Shown here: piece by piece, positions 16,255 to 25,427 of the stretch | How positions within the stretch are numbered: the first letter of the stretch is position 1 | How the letters are laid out: each line of letters opens with the position of its first letter | DNA from: Shewanella piezotolerans WP3 | Lineage (GTDB): Bacteria > Pseudomonadota > Gammaproteobacteria > Enterobacterales > Shewanellaceae | Direction of reading: 5' to 3' | Assembly (NCBI RefSeq): GCF_000014885.1 | Contig: NC_011566.1 | Span: 1,612,001 to 1,676,000 of the forward strand | DNA: 64,000 nucleotides | The notes under the pieces: model-generated | What the model was told of the DNA's origin: nothing | Databases searched by the model: none | Seen by the model: only the letters and a program-made list of their open reading frames with translations | Program-made: the position numbers and the translations under genes

Positions 16255-17373
16255 ATGTCTAGTCAAAAGAAAATCGTAGTTGTTGGTGCTAAACCTCGTT
16301 CTTTAATTAATTTTAGGGGGGAGTTATTAAAAAAAATGGTTTTTAAATACGACGTTGTCGCATTAGCGTCTGGTGCTACATTAACTGAAATTAAAAATAT
16401 TGAATCTCTTGGGACAAGGTACTTTGATCTAGATATCAACAGAAATGGGCTGAATGTTTTTCAAGATTTCAAAACCTTTTGGCAATTATTATCATTATTC
16501 AAACATGAAAAACCAGATGTCATTCTTGCCTATACAATTAAGCCTATAATCTGGGGAGGTCTAGCTTCTAGATTAATACCTGAATGTCGCTTTTATGCCT
16601 TGGTCACTGGACTTGGTTTCGCTTTTCAAAAAGGAAATAGACTTAAAAATATTTTGGTAAGATTAGTTGCTTTTTTGTATACAAAGGCGCTAAAAAAATC
16701 TGAGAAGGTTATTTTTCAGAACCTGGATAATCGTCAAGTTTTTATTGATTTAGGCATAATTAATGAGGAAAAGGCTTTTGTTGTAAATGGGTCCGGTGTT
16801 GACTTATCTCATTTTTCAAAAGAACCTCTTACTTCAATACCTAAATTTTTACTTATTGCACGTTTACTCGGTGATAAAGGTATTAAGGAGTATATAGCAG
16901 CTGCCAATATCGTTAGGCTCAAATATCCCAAAGCAATTTTCCAACTACTAGGCGCAGAAGATGCTTCACCAGATGGTATATCTCTTCAAGAGTTTGAGTA
17001 TTTAAATTCGAAAAAAGTAATTGATTACCTTGGTTCGACCGATGATGTTCGACCATTCTTGAAAGAATGTAATATTTTTGTTTTACCTTCATATCATGAA
17101 GGCTTACCTAGAACAGTTCTGGAGGCTATGGCTATTGGCCGTCCAATAATTACGACAAATGTCCCAGGTTGCAAGGAGACAGTAGTTGATGGTGTTAATG
17201 GCTTTTTAGTTGAAAAACAAAATTCAGCCCAATTAGCTGTAAAAATGATTTGGTTTATTGAGAATTTTGATAAATGGAATGATATGGCTCATAGTAGTCG
17301 AATAATTGCTGAAGAAAAGTTTGATGTTAAGAAAGTTAATACTGAATTGTTAAAACTCATGGGTTTAAATTAA
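16255..17373 (+). CDS. GT4 family glycosyltransferase
   Basis: This 372-residue GT-B enzyme has the acceptor-side opening KIVVVGAKPRSLINFRGELL and ILAYTIKPIIWGGLASRL. The donor-binding C-terminal domain has FLLIARLLGDKGIKEYI and the EX7E motif in HEGLPRTVLEAMAIGRPIITT. The opening is of the PglA type, and PglA-like enzymes add GalNAc to a polyprenyl-linked bacillosamine-like sugar. The operon also carries a PglC-like transferase and a DegT aminotransferase. It is the only complete glycosyltransferase in this operon. Linkage and sugar remain inferred. Confidence 0.85.
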   Translation: MSSQKKIVVVGAKPRSLINFRGELLKKMVFKYDVVALASGATLTEIKNIESLGTRYFDLDINRNGLNVFQDFKTFWQLLSLFKHEKPDVILAYTIKPIIWGGLASRLIPECRFYALVTGLGFAFQKGNRLKNILVRLVAFLYTKALKKSEKVIFQNLDNRQVFIDLGIINEEKAFVVNGSGVDLSHFSKEPLTSIPKFLLIARLLGDKGIKEYIAAANIVRLKYPKAIFQLLGAEDASPDGISLQEFEYLNSKKVIDYLGSTDDVRPFLKECNIFVLPSYHEGLPRTVLEAMAIGRPIITTNVPGCKETVVDGVNGFLVEKQNSAQLAVKMIWFIENFDKWNDMAHSSRIIAEEKFDVKKVNTELLKLMGLN

Positions 17374-17481
17374 CCAAAAGTTTAAATGAGAACCGTTTCA
17401 GTAATTAGATATTCTGTTGGTTTCTAATACATCTGCTTTTTCTAATGTTTTATAAAGTAATAATTTCAAATGGAGTAACTC

Positions 17482-18342
17482 TTGATCGGCTATAAATTTG
17501 AAAGTAATAAAGGGATCTGTTTTAGAGATAATCAAAAAGGCCTCTTCCCTTTGTCTCCTCCATTAAAACAGGCAGATTTAAAACCATGTGAAGCCTACGA
17601 AATTCTTAAAGCTAGTGATTGTTACTTTATTCGTTGGGACAAAAACTTCGATAGAACTGAAAATCAATGTTGGTGGCATATAATTAAAGATAATTTTGAA
17701 CCGGTAGAGAATCTACCTAAGAAAACTAGATATATGGTTAAAAAGGCTAGTTCTACATACTTTGTACAGTTGATAGATAAAGAAGTTATTTTAAATTTTG
17801 GATATGATATATATATTAGCGCATACAGTCGTTATAAAACTCACGAGCGCATTTTTACAAAGTCAGAGTTTTTATTATCAATAAATAGCTTACCCGATAA
17901 TACTGACTTTTTCGGGGTGTTTGAGAATGATACTAATCAAATGGTCGCTTTTTCTGAAAATTATATTGAGAGAAATGTTTGTTTCTATGTAACGATGTGG
18001 TCTACTCCTGACTCTATGAAAAAATTTTCTTCTTATTTATTATTTCATGAAATGGAAAAGCATTATCTGTATGACCTGAAATTTAAGTATATTTCTGACG
18101 GAACAAGAAGTATTAGTCATGATACTAATATTCATCAGTTTTTAATGAGTAAGTTTAATTTCAGAAAGGCATATGCAGATCTTAATCTAGTATATAAACC
18201 TTGGTTCGGAGCTATCGTTAGCTTGTTGTATCCATTCAAGTGGATGATAGATAATAGTGGAATTTCGATTTTAAAAAAGTTATCTATTTTACTTTTACAA
18301 GAAGAAATCAGGCGAAAAAGTATGAAAGGCGAAAACTTATGA
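17482..18342 (+). CDS. GNAT/FemAB-like acyltransferase of polysaccharide loci
   Basis: This 286-residue protein has no signal peptide and carries a short hydrophobic segment near the end (GAIVSLLYPFKWMIDNSGI). The block LPKKTRYMVKKA at about 79-90 and the later stretches FFGVFENDTNQMVAFSENYI and YISDGTRSISHDTNIHQFLM fit acyl-CoA N-acyltransferase-fold proteins often found in capsule and EPS gene clusters. A role in acylating an amino sugar is plausible, since a 4-aminotransferase follows and no PglD-type hexapeptide acetyltransferase is present. The start is TTG 17482, supported by GGAG seven bases before. Function is inferred from context only. Confidence 0.6.
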   Translation: MIGYKFESNKGICFRDNQKGLFPLSPPLKQADLKPCEAYEILKASDCYFIRWDKNFDRTENQCWWHIIKDNFEPVENLPKKTRYMVKKASSTYFVQLIDKEVILNFGYDIYISAYSRYKTHERIFTKSEFLLSINSLPDNTDFFGVFENDTNQMVAFSENYIERNVCFYVTMWSTPDSMKKFSSYLLFHEMEKHYLYDLKFKYISDGTRSISHDTNIHQFLMSKFNFRKAYADLNLVYKPWFGAIVSLLYPFKWMIDNSGISILKKLSILLLQEEIRRKSMKGENL

Positions 18343-19304
18343 AAAGAGGGAGTTTATTAGTCAAGTCATGTAAGCTTTTTCAAAAGTTACCTCTGTTTAT
18401 TTTTAGGCCTTTTGAATCTTTTTTAATAAAAAAACATAAAAGAAAAAATCTTAGTAATGCTGTGTTTTTATTGGCTTTACCAAGAAGTGGTTCAACTGTA
18501 ACTTATCAATCATTATGCCATAGGTTGACATTTCAGTACTTATCTAACATTTGGATTCTGTTTTATCAGTTACCACTACTAGGTGGTTTATTATCATCTT
18601 TAATATCTTTGAAGCATAAATCTAATTTCAAGTCTCAACATGGTCTAGTTTCTGGTGTGGGTGGGCCTGCAGAAGGTTTGGATTTTTGGAGTTATTGGTT
18701 TGATTTTAACTTAGAAGACAAGGACTATACATTAGGTAAGCCTGCTCATATTGATAAGCGAACTAGCTATATAAATTCAGTTTTATTTTCTTTGACTAAT
18801 AATTCAACCCCATTTTTAACGGCTTTTCTTGGACATACATTACACCCCACAGAGGTTTGTAACCATTTTCCAAAGGCTTCATTTATAAGGTTGCGTAGAG
18901 ATCCCGTTTCAAATGCCTTGTCTTTGTTCAACTCTATGAAAAAGTATAGTTCAGATTGGATATCTATAGTACCTAAGGAGTGCTTAGGTGTTAATTATCT
19001 ATCTAATCATGAAAAAGTTGCTGCTCAGGTTTATTGGCTCAATCGTCGCTTAGATGATAGTACGTATGCTGGTAACATGTTTCAGCTTTTTTATGAAGAT
19101 TTGTGTATGAACCCTAAACGAGAGATTGATAAAGTACATTTATGGCTAAAAAGTAAAGGTATAATAACAACTGTAAAATTTGATTTGCCAAATAATTTTA
19201 AGTATAAGTCTATTGATTATAGTAAAGATAGAGATGCAATCAAAATAAAAGCCGCTTTAGACCTTATTGAAGCGAAACATGGTAAACTCAATGGTTTTAA
19301 TTGA
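18339..19304 (+). CDS. Carbohydrate sulfotransferase (PAPS-dependent), second copy
   Basis: This 321-residue protein has the 5'-phosphosulfate loop FLLALPRSGSTVTYQSL (about 44-60) and a good 3'-phosphate motif FIRLRRDPVSNALSLFNSM with the RDPxxxxxS pattern. A middle block, GLVSGVGGPAEGLDFWSYW, is typical of this bacterial sulfotransferase group. It would use PAPS to sulfate a capsule sugar, at a position or residue different from the first sulfotransferase, with which it shares little outside the loops. It overlaps the preceding acyltransferase-like gene by four bases (ATGA), so the two are translationally coupled. Confidence 0.85.
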   Translation: MKRGSLLVKSCKLFQKLPLFIFRPFESFLIKKHKRKNLSNAVFLLALPRSGSTVTYQSLCHRLTFQYLSNIWILFYQLPLLGGLLSSLISLKHKSNFKSQHGLVSGVGGPAEGLDFWSYWFDFNLEDKDYTLGKPAHIDKRTSYINSVLFSLTNNSTPFLTAFLGHTLHPTEVCNHFPKASFIRLRRDPVSNALSLFNSMKKYSSDWISIVPKECLGVNYLSNHEKVAAQVYWLNRRLDDSTYAGNMFQLFYEDLCMNPKREIDKVHLWLKSKGIITTVKFDLPNNFKYKSIDYSKDRDAIKIKAALDLIEAKHGKLNGFN

Positions 19305-19305
19305 T

Positions 19306-19911
19306 ATGGTTAAATTAAATGGACGACAAGCATTTATCAAAAGAAGTTTTGATATTATATTTTCCTTGTTAGGCCTTTTATTTTTTGGTTGGTTAATCTT
19401 GTTAGCCTGGATTATTGCTAGTTTAGATACATCATCAAATGGATTTTTTTTACAATGGCGTGTAGGTTTAAATGGAAAACTATTCAGAGTAATAAAAATT
19501 AAAACCATGATATCAGTCTCTGGTTTCGATTCTTCGGTTACCACAAGCAAAGACCCTCGAATTACAAAAACAGGAATGTTCTTTAGAAAAACTAAAGTAG
19601 ATGAGCTTCCTCAATTATGGAATGTTATTTTAGGCGATATGAGTTTCGTTGGGCCTAGACCAGATGTTCCCGGTTTTGCTGACAAATTAGCTGATAATCA
19701 GCGAGGTATTTTATCATTAAGACCAGGAATTACAGGGCCTGCAACTTTAAAATACCGTGATGAAGAAGAATTGTTGGCGCAAAGAGATAACCCCGAAGAG
19801 TTTAACAAAAGTGTAATTTGGCCTGATAAAGTAAAAATTAATTTGTCGTACATTATGACGTGGTCTTTAAGTAAAGATCTCATTTATATATTTAGAACGG
19901 TTGTCAAATAA
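19306..19911 (+). CDS. PglC-like phosphoglycosyltransferase initiating the repeat unit
   Basis: This 201-residue monotopic phosphoglycosyltransferase has one re-entrant hydrophobic helix (FDIIFSLLGLLFFGWLILLAW), then the catalytic DE in VDELPQLWNVILGDMSFVGPRP and the late RPGITGPATLKY block. Short members of this family (PglC, WecP-like) transfer a sugar phosphate from a UDP-sugar to undecaprenyl phosphate, starting synthesis of the unit. The preferred PglC donor is UDP-diNAcBac or a related 4-amino sugar, which fits the following aminotransferase. ATG 19306 lies one base after the sulfotransferase stop; ATG 19291 is an alternative. Confidence 0.9.
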   Translation: MVKLNGRQAFIKRSFDIIFSLLGLLFFGWLILLAWIIASLDTSSNGFFLQWRVGLNGKLFRVIKIKTMISVSGFDSSVTTSKDPRITKTGMFFRKTKVDELPQLWNVILGDMSFVGPRPDVPGFADKLADNQRGILSLRPGITGPATLKYRDEEELLAQRDNPEEFNKSVIWPDKVKINLSYIMTWSLSKDLIYIFRTVVK

Positions 19912-21089
19912 TGCTGAATACAAAATTCTCTCCCTGGCCTTCTTTTACACAAGAAGAAACTGAGGCTGTTACTCATGTTTTACTCTCAAATAAAGTTAAT
20001 TATTGGACTGGCCAAGAGTGCCGTAAATTCGAAAAAGAATTTGCGGCTTGGGTTGGTTGTGATAATGCAATTGCTTTAGCTAATGGTACTCTAGCTTTAG
20101 ACCTTGCGTTGAAAGCGCTAAATGTCGGTGTTGATGATGAAGTTATTACTACTCCTCGTACATTTCTAGCCTCTGTCTCTTCAATTGTTACAGCAGGCGG
20201 AATACCAGTTTTTGCTGATATAGATTTAAATAGTCAAAATATTACAGCAGAATCAATTGAAGCTGTGTTAACGCCACAAACCAAAGCTGTAATTGTAGTG
20301 CACCTTGCGGGCATGGCTGCAGATATGGATGCGATTATGGCTTTGTCCGCTAAACATTGCTTTTATGTTATTGAAGATTGCGCTCAAGCTCACGGTGCAA
20401 AATATAAAGGTCGGAGTGTTGGCTCTATTGGCCATATCGGTGCTTGGAGTTTTTGTCAGGATAAAATCATGACTACAGGTGGCGAAGGTGGCATGGTAGC
20501 TACGAATGACAAAGCGCTCTGGTCAAAAATGTGGTCATATAAAGATCACGGTAAAAGCTTTGAAGCTATTTATGAACGCGAGCATCCACCAGGATTCCGT
20601 TGGTTACATGAATCATTTGGTACCAATTGGCGTATGACCGAAATGCAAGCCGCAATCGGTCGAATTCAGTTAACACGCATGCAAGATTGGAGTGCACTAC
20701 GACAAGCTAATGCAGCATCAATTGACGAGGCTGTTGCTGGTAGCAAATTGGTTCGTACAGTTACTGTGCCCGATTACATTGAACATGCAGAGTATAAGCA
20801 TTATCTGTTTGTTAATACGCAGTGGTTGAATGATGGTTGGAGTCGAGATCGAATTGTAGAGGAAATAGTAGCGCTTGGTGTTCCTTGTTTTCAGGGAAGT
20901 TGCTCGGAGGTCTACCTAGAGAAAGCGTTTGATAACACTCCATGGCGCCCTAAAGAGCGCTTAAAAAATGCAGTTGAGTTAGGTGAGACGTCTTTAATGT
21001 TTTTGGTTCACCCAACTTTAACTGCGGCAGAAATTAAAACAATGTGTGATGCGATTAACGTTGTTGTCACCAAAGCAGCAAAAATTTAA
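19911..21089 (+). CDS. DegT/DnrJ/EryC1 PLP-dependent sugar aminotransferase
   Basis: This 392-residue fold-type I aminotransferase has EDCAQAHGAKYKGRSVGSIG and the PLP lysine in SFCQDKIMTTGGEGGMV. The family converts 4-keto nucleotide sugars to 4-amino sugars (PglE, WecE, PseC). The keto sugar could come from the WbpM-like dehydratase encoded at 27453, giving a UDP-4-amino-4,6-dideoxy-HexNAc as the first sugar for the PglC-like enzyme just upstream. The start codon overlaps the previous stop by one base (TAATG). Regiochemistry is inferred from neighbours, not visible in the protein. Confidence 0.9.
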   Translation: MLNTKFSPWPSFTQEETEAVTHVLLSNKVNYWTGQECRKFEKEFAAWVGCDNAIALANGTLALDLALKALNVGVDDEVITTPRTFLASVSSIVTAGGIPVFADIDLNSQNITAESIEAVLTPQTKAVIVVHLAGMAADMDAIMALSAKHCFYVIEDCAQAHGAKYKGRSVGSIGHIGAWSFCQDKIMTTGGEGGMVATNDKALWSKMWSYKDHGKSFEAIYEREHPPGFRWLHESFGTNWRMTEMQAAIGRIQLTRMQDWSALRQANAASIDEAVAGSKLVRTVTVPDYIEHAEYKHYLFVNTQWLNDGWSRDRIVEEIVALGVPCFQGSCSEVYLEKAFDNTPWRPKERLKNAVELGETSLMFLVHPTLTAAEIKTMCDAINVVVTKAAKI

Positions 21090-21104
21090 AGGTAATTTAT
21101 TCAA

Positions 21105-22013
21105 ATGGAAAATAGTAAACTCACTCATTTACGAGCTCTAGAAGCTGAGTCAATGCATATTATGCGTGAAGTAGCTGCTGAGTTTAACAACCCTGTAATG
21201 CTTTATTCTGTGGGTAAAGACTCCTCAGTGTTGTTGCATTTGGCGCGTAAGGCATTCTACCCAGGTAAAATTCCGTTCCCTTTGATGCATGTTGACACCA
21301 ACTGGAAATTCAAGGAAATGATAGGTTTTCGTGATCAAATGGCCAAAAAACATGGCTTTGATTTGATCGTGCATAAAAACCCGCGCGGATTAGAGATGAA
21401 TATTAGTCCGTTTACTCATGGCAGTGCTAAACATACCGACATCATGAAAACCGAGGGGCTTAAACAGGCACTGGACATGCATGGTTTTGATGCCGCCTTT
21501 GGTGGTGCGCGACGTGATGAAGAGAAATCTCGCGCTAAAGAGCGCGTTTACTCTTTCCGCGACAATAAGCACCGTTGGGACCCTAAAAACCAACGTCCTG
21601 AGCTTTGGAATATCTATAATGGCAAAGTCGACAAAGGCGAGAGTATTCGCGTATTTCCACTGTCTAATTGGACCGAGCTGGATATTTGGCAGTATATCTA
21701 TTTAGAAGGCATTGAAATTCCATCGCTGTACTTGTCTAAGAAACGTCCAGTGGTTGAACGCGATGGTACTTTGATCATGGTAGATGACGAACGCATGGAG
21801 CTGGAAGCAGGCGAAGTGGCTGAAGAGAAAATGGTGCGTTTTAGAACATTAGGTTGCTATCCACTAACTGGAGCCGTGGAGTCGGAAGCGGAAACACTAC
21901 CAGAGATTATCCAGGAGATGTTGCTGTGTACCACTTCAGAGCGGCAAGGGCGCGTTATTGACAATGACTCTGCTGGCTCAATGGAAAAGAAAAAAATTGA
22001 AGGTTATTTCTAA
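21105..22013 (+). CDS. cysD: Sulfate adenylyltransferase small subunit CysD
   Basis: This 302-residue protein, the standard length, has the PP-loop motif YSVGKDSSVLLHLARKAF and the conserved FGGARRDEEKSRAKERVYSF. With CysN it makes adenosine 5'-phosphosulfate from sulfate and ATP. Inside a capsule operon that also encodes two sulfotransferases, the APS is most likely meant for polysaccharide sulfation rather than only for cysteine synthesis; no cysH, cysI or cysJ is in the window. Base use is more GC-rich than in the glycosyltransferase block, so this part has a different history. Confidence 0.97.
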   Translation: MENSKLTHLRALEAESMHIMREVAAEFNNPVMLYSVGKDSSVLLHLARKAFYPGKIPFPLMHVDTNWKFKEMIGFRDQMAKKHGFDLIVHKNPRGLEMNISPFTHGSAKHTDIMKTEGLKQALDMHGFDAAFGGARRDEEKSRAKERVYSFRDNKHRWDPKNQRPELWNIYNGKVDKGESIRVFPLSNWTELDIWQYIYLEGIEIPSLYLSKKRPVVERDGTLIMVDDERMELEAGEVAEEKMVRFRTLGCYPLTGAVESEAETLPEIIQEMLLCTTSERQGRVIDNDSAGSMEKKKIEGYF

Positions 22014-22030
22014 GATTGAAAAGTAATTTT

Positions 22031-22179
22031 AGAAGTAGGACCGGCCTTAGCCGGGAAAAGATAAAGCCCTTGGTATTTGATAAACATTAAGTGGCTAAAA
22101 TACCCTCCCGCATCGAGCGGGTGCCTTTAGATAATATAGATTTAACTATGCGCGTTCTTGAAATGCTCGAAGCGCATAG
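22031..22179 (+). promoter_or_regulatory. Three hairpins in the cysD-cysN gap
   Basis: The 180-base gap holds CCGGC-CTTA-GCCGG near 22041, CCCGC-ATCGA-GCGGG near 22108 and an 8-bp stem CTATGCGC/GCGCATAG at 22146-22179. The last one ends five bases before the AAGGGA ribosome site of cysN. cysD and cysN are usually nearly adjacent, so the gap is unusual. The structures may set the CysD:CysN ratio or be an RNA control element. Confidence 0.4.
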
Positions 22180-22193
22180 ATAAGGGAATAAAA

Positions 22194-23594
22194 ATGTCCA
22201 GCGCTAATTTAATTGCTTCTGATATTGAAGCTTATTTAAAAGTTCATGAAAACAAAGATATGCTTCGAGTGCTTACTTGTGGCAGTGTCGATGACGGTAA
22301 ATCTACTCTAATTGGTCGCCTGTTATTTGATAGCAAAATGATTTTTGAAGATCAAATGGCAGCGATTGAAAAGGATTCTAAACGTTTTAATACCACTGAC
22401 GAAGCTTTTGATCTTGCTTTGTTGGTTGATGGTTTGCAGTCAGAGCGTGAGCAGGGGATCACCATTGACGTGGCATACCGTTATTTTGCCACCGAGCAGC
22501 GCAAGTTTATTATCGCTGACACTCCAGGCCACGAGCAATACACTCGTAACATGGCTACTGGCGCATCGACTTGTGATTTAGCGATTATTTTGATTGATGC
22601 TCGCCACGGGGTACAAGTTCAGACGCGTCGTCACAGCTTTATCTGTTCCAAGCTTGGCATTAAGCACGTGGTTATAGCTATTAATAAGATGGATGCGGTG
22701 GATTATGACCAAAACGTGTATCAGAAAATTAAACAGGAATACCGTGAGTTTGCTACGGACTTAGCCTTTGAAGACGTTCGTTTTGTGCCTATTTCGGCGC
22801 TAAAGGGCGATAACGTTGTGAATGAAAGTGAAGCGATGAACTGGTATCCCGGTTCGACCTTACTTAAATTGTTGAATACGGTTTCAGTTGATAAAGACCG
22901 CAGCAGCGCATTTCGTTTTCAGGTGCAATATGTTAACCGTCCTAACTTAGATTTTCGTGGTTTTTGCGGCACCATTGCATCCGGTGATATCCGCGTCGGC
23001 GATACCGTTGTTGCCTTGCCGTCAGGTAAAGAGAGCAAGGTTAAATCGATAGTGACCTTTGATGGTGAATTACAAAAAGCCAGTGCTGGTATGGCCATTA
23101 CGCTGACTCTGGCTGATGAAATCGATGTGAGTCGCGGCGATATGTTAGTAAGGCCTCATGAGCAGCCTAGTTCGTCTTCGCATTTTTCTGCTGACATTGT
23201 ATGGATGACAGAAGAGTCACTTTGTTTAGATCGTGAATATGTCATCAAAGTTGGTAGTAAGTCTGTTTACGGTTATGTAGATGCGATTAACTATAAAGTT
23301 GATGTTAATACTTTGCAGCAGCAAGAAGCTTCGCAATTTGCACTCAATGAAATCGGTAATTGTCATTTTGCAGTGACCGAGCCGGTGCAGTTTGATGCAT
23401 ATAATGACAACCGCAGTACGGGTGCATTTATTGTTATCGACCGCCTAACGAACGTAACTGTTGGTGCAGGGATGATTTGTAACGTTCTCGATGGAGCGAA
23501 GGTTAAGGCACATCAGTATTCAGAGTTTGAAGTTGAGATGAATGCTTTGGTGCGCAAACACTTCCCACATTGGGGCGCGAAGAAAATCGTTTAG
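22194..23594 (+). CDS. cysN: Sulfate adenylyltransferase GTPase subunit CysN
   Basis: This 466-residue EF-Tu-like GTPase has P-loop GSVDDGKSTLIGRLLFD, the G3 motif DTPGHEQY and G4 NKMD, followed by the two beta-barrel domains. GTP hydrolysis drives APS formation by CysD. The protein ends after the EF-Tu domains, so it is not a CysNC fusion; the kinase CysC is encoded separately two genes later. I chose ATG 22194, which has AAGGGA at the right distance, rather than the TTG at 22158, which would lie within the upstream hairpin. Confidence 0.97.
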   Translation: MSSANLIASDIEAYLKVHENKDMLRVLTCGSVDDGKSTLIGRLLFDSKMIFEDQMAAIEKDSKRFNTTDEAFDLALLVDGLQSEREQGITIDVAYRYFATEQRKFIIADTPGHEQYTRNMATGASTCDLAIILIDARHGVQVQTRRHSFICSKLGIKHVVIAINKMDAVDYDQNVYQKIKQEYREFATDLAFEDVRFVPISALKGDNVVNESEAMNWYPGSTLLKLLNTVSVDKDRSSAFRFQVQYVNRPNLDFRGFCGTIASGDIRVGDTVVALPSGKESKVKSIVTFDGELQKASAGMAITLTLADEIDVSRGDMLVRPHEQPSSSSHFSADIVWMTEESLCLDREYVIKVGSKSVYGYVDAINYKVDVNTLQQQEASQFALNEIGNCHFAVTEPVQFDAYNDNRSTGAFIVIDRLTNVTVGAGMICNVLDGAKVKAHQYSEFEVEMNALVRKHFPHWGAKKIV

Positions 23595-23682
23595 GTTAAC
23601 GTAACACCAACCTCAACATTGAGGTTGGTGTTTACCGTAAGCTTTGTTTCTTTTGTTATTTTTTCTTTCTATAGTGATTGAT

Positions 23683-25410
23683 ATGTCGCTTGATGCCTAT
23701 CTAACCCTTGGTTTGTTTATCGCCACAATCGGTTGTTTGATCCGCTATCAAACTCGTACCGTACCTATTTTTGGTGGCGTGCTGTTGCTGTTGGTGGCAT
23801 TTAATTTAGTGTCCCAGCAACAATTATTGTCGAGCATTGCAAACCCTGGGCTGATCACACTTATCTTGTTAGTGTTTTGTTCCTTTGCGCTTGAAAAAAC
23901 CCGCTTACTTAAAATCCTTGCATCAAAAGTAATAGTGCAAAGCTACCGCTCAACATGGTTACGCTTATTTGGCGTGACCGCGATATGTTCCGCTGTATTA
24001 AACAATACGGCGGTGGTGGCGACTTTGCTGTCTCCGGTGCGTAACAATCCGCATCATGTGGCGTCTAAATTACTATTACCTTTATCTTATGCCGCTATTT
24101 TGGGCGGTTCGCTGACACTAATTGGCACCTCAACCAATTTGATTGTTAATAGCTTATTTATCGATACAGTTGGCTATTCGCTAGGCTTTTTTTCGTTCAC
24201 GGCGATTGGGTTAATGTTAGTTGTTGGCTGTGGCTTAGTGTTGTTTGTTTGTAGTCGTTGGTTACCACATATTGAAACCGACCAACGCAGTACTGCTGAG
24301 TACTTTATTGACGCTGAAATTGTAGAGGGCTCAGAGTTAATTGGTCGCAGTGTGGAGCAAAATGGCTTACGGCATTTAGAATCGCTGTTTCTAATTGAAG
24401 TGGTTAGAAAGCGTAACTTAATCAGTCCGGTAGCACCTTCTGAGGTATTGCAGCTTGGTGATCGACTTATTTTTAGTGGTGATATCACTAAAGTGCTGCA
24501 GCTGAGCCAATTTTCTGGTTTGGCGTTGTTCTCAGAACAGAATGGTTTATTGAGTAGTAACTTATCAGAAGTGGTTGTGAGGCCTGAAAGTGTTTTAGTG
24601 GGTAAAACACTAAAGGCTGCTGGGTTTAGAGCTTTGTTCGATGCTGCCGTGGTGGCGATACGCCGAGATGGTGCCAACCTCTCGGGTAAGCTCGGTGAAG
24701 TGACACTTTGTGCCGGCGACTTTTTGGTTTTAGCTGTGGGTGAAGACTTTAAAAACCGTCGCAATATCGCTAAGAATTTTATTTTTATTAGCGGCGTTGA
24801 GCCAGAATCACGTATTAATGGTGCTAAATCCTGGTTGTCGATTGGTGGCTTTATCGCCACTGTTGCTTTATCAGCCGTTGGTCTTATTGGCTTATTAGAA
24901 GGCATGTTGCTGTTTCTTGGCGTACTGGTTTTCAGTAAATGTGTCACGGTTAATGAACTGATGCGGCGCTTTCCTACTGGTATTTGGCTGATTGTGTCAT
25001 CGGCTATTTTACTGTCACATGCTTTGGTGAATAGCGGCGTAGTTGAGCAGCTAACTACTTGGTTAAATGCAGGTGTAGATAAAGACCACGTTTACTTAGG
25101 CCTAATTATTATCTATATCGCCACCTGGTTAATGACCGAACTTGTCACCAATAATGCTGCTGCGGCGTTAATGTTTCCGGTCGCTTATAGCGTCGCTCTT
25201 GGGTTTGGGGTCGACATTTTACCTTTTGTTATGACGGTTGCATTTGCAGCCAGTGGCAGTTTTATCAGCCCTTATGGCTACCAGACCAATTTAATGGTGT
25301 TTAGCGCTGGCCAGTATAAGTTGAGTCATTTTGTTCAATTAGGCTTACCAGTAAGCATCACCTATGCACTTATTGTATTGACTATGGTGCCAATATTTTT
25401 CCCGTTTTAA
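23683..25410 (+). CDS. SLC13-type permease with TrkA-C domains, probable sulfate transporter
   Basis: This 575-residue protein has about eleven helices and two soluble RCK/TrkA-C domains in the middle (about 205-375: EIVEGSELIGRSVEQNGL and VVVRPESVLVGKTLKAAGF). The helices fit the divalent-anion:Na+ symporter family, including SLTLIGTSTNLIVNS and the mirrored ASGSFISPYGYQTNLMV with the repeated (S/T)NxxV-type substrate motifs. Position between cysN and cysC argues for sulfate import feeding APS synthesis. I chose ATG 23683; the frame extends to a TTG at 23644 without family support. Confidence 0.88.
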   Translation: MSLDAYLTLGLFIATIGCLIRYQTRTVPIFGGVLLLLVAFNLVSQQQLLSSIANPGLITLILLVFCSFALEKTRLLKILASKVIVQSYRSTWLRLFGVTAICSAVLNNTAVVATLLSPVRNNPHHVASKLLLPLSYAAILGGSLTLIGTSTNLIVNSLFIDTVGYSLGFFSFTAIGLMLVVGCGLVLFVCSRWLPHIETDQRSTAEYFIDAEIVEGSELIGRSVEQNGLRHLESLFLIEVVRKRNLISPVAPSEVLQLGDRLIFSGDITKVLQLSQFSGLALFSEQNGLLSSNLSEVVVRPESVLVGKTLKAAGFRALFDAAVVAIRRDGANLSGKLGEVTLCAGDFLVLAVGEDFKNRRNIAKNFIFISGVEPESRINGAKSWLSIGGFIATVALSAVGLIGLLEGMLLFLGVLVFSKCVTVNELMRRFPTGIWLIVSSAILLSHALVNSGVVEQLTTWLNAGVDKDHVYLGLIIIYIATWLMTELVTNNAAAALMFPVAYSVALGFGVDILPFVMTVAFAASGSFISPYGYQTNLMVFSAGQYKLSHFVQLGLPVSITYALIVLTMVPIFFPF

Positions 25411-25427
25411 CTGAGTTAAGGATTGTT

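Noticed and set aside
24174..24947. Long open frame of 257 codons on the minus strand
   Set aside because: It lies wholly inside the SLC13/TrkA-C permease gene, and its translation is Lys/Ser/Thr-rich with no family features. The sense frame has clear conserved motifs.
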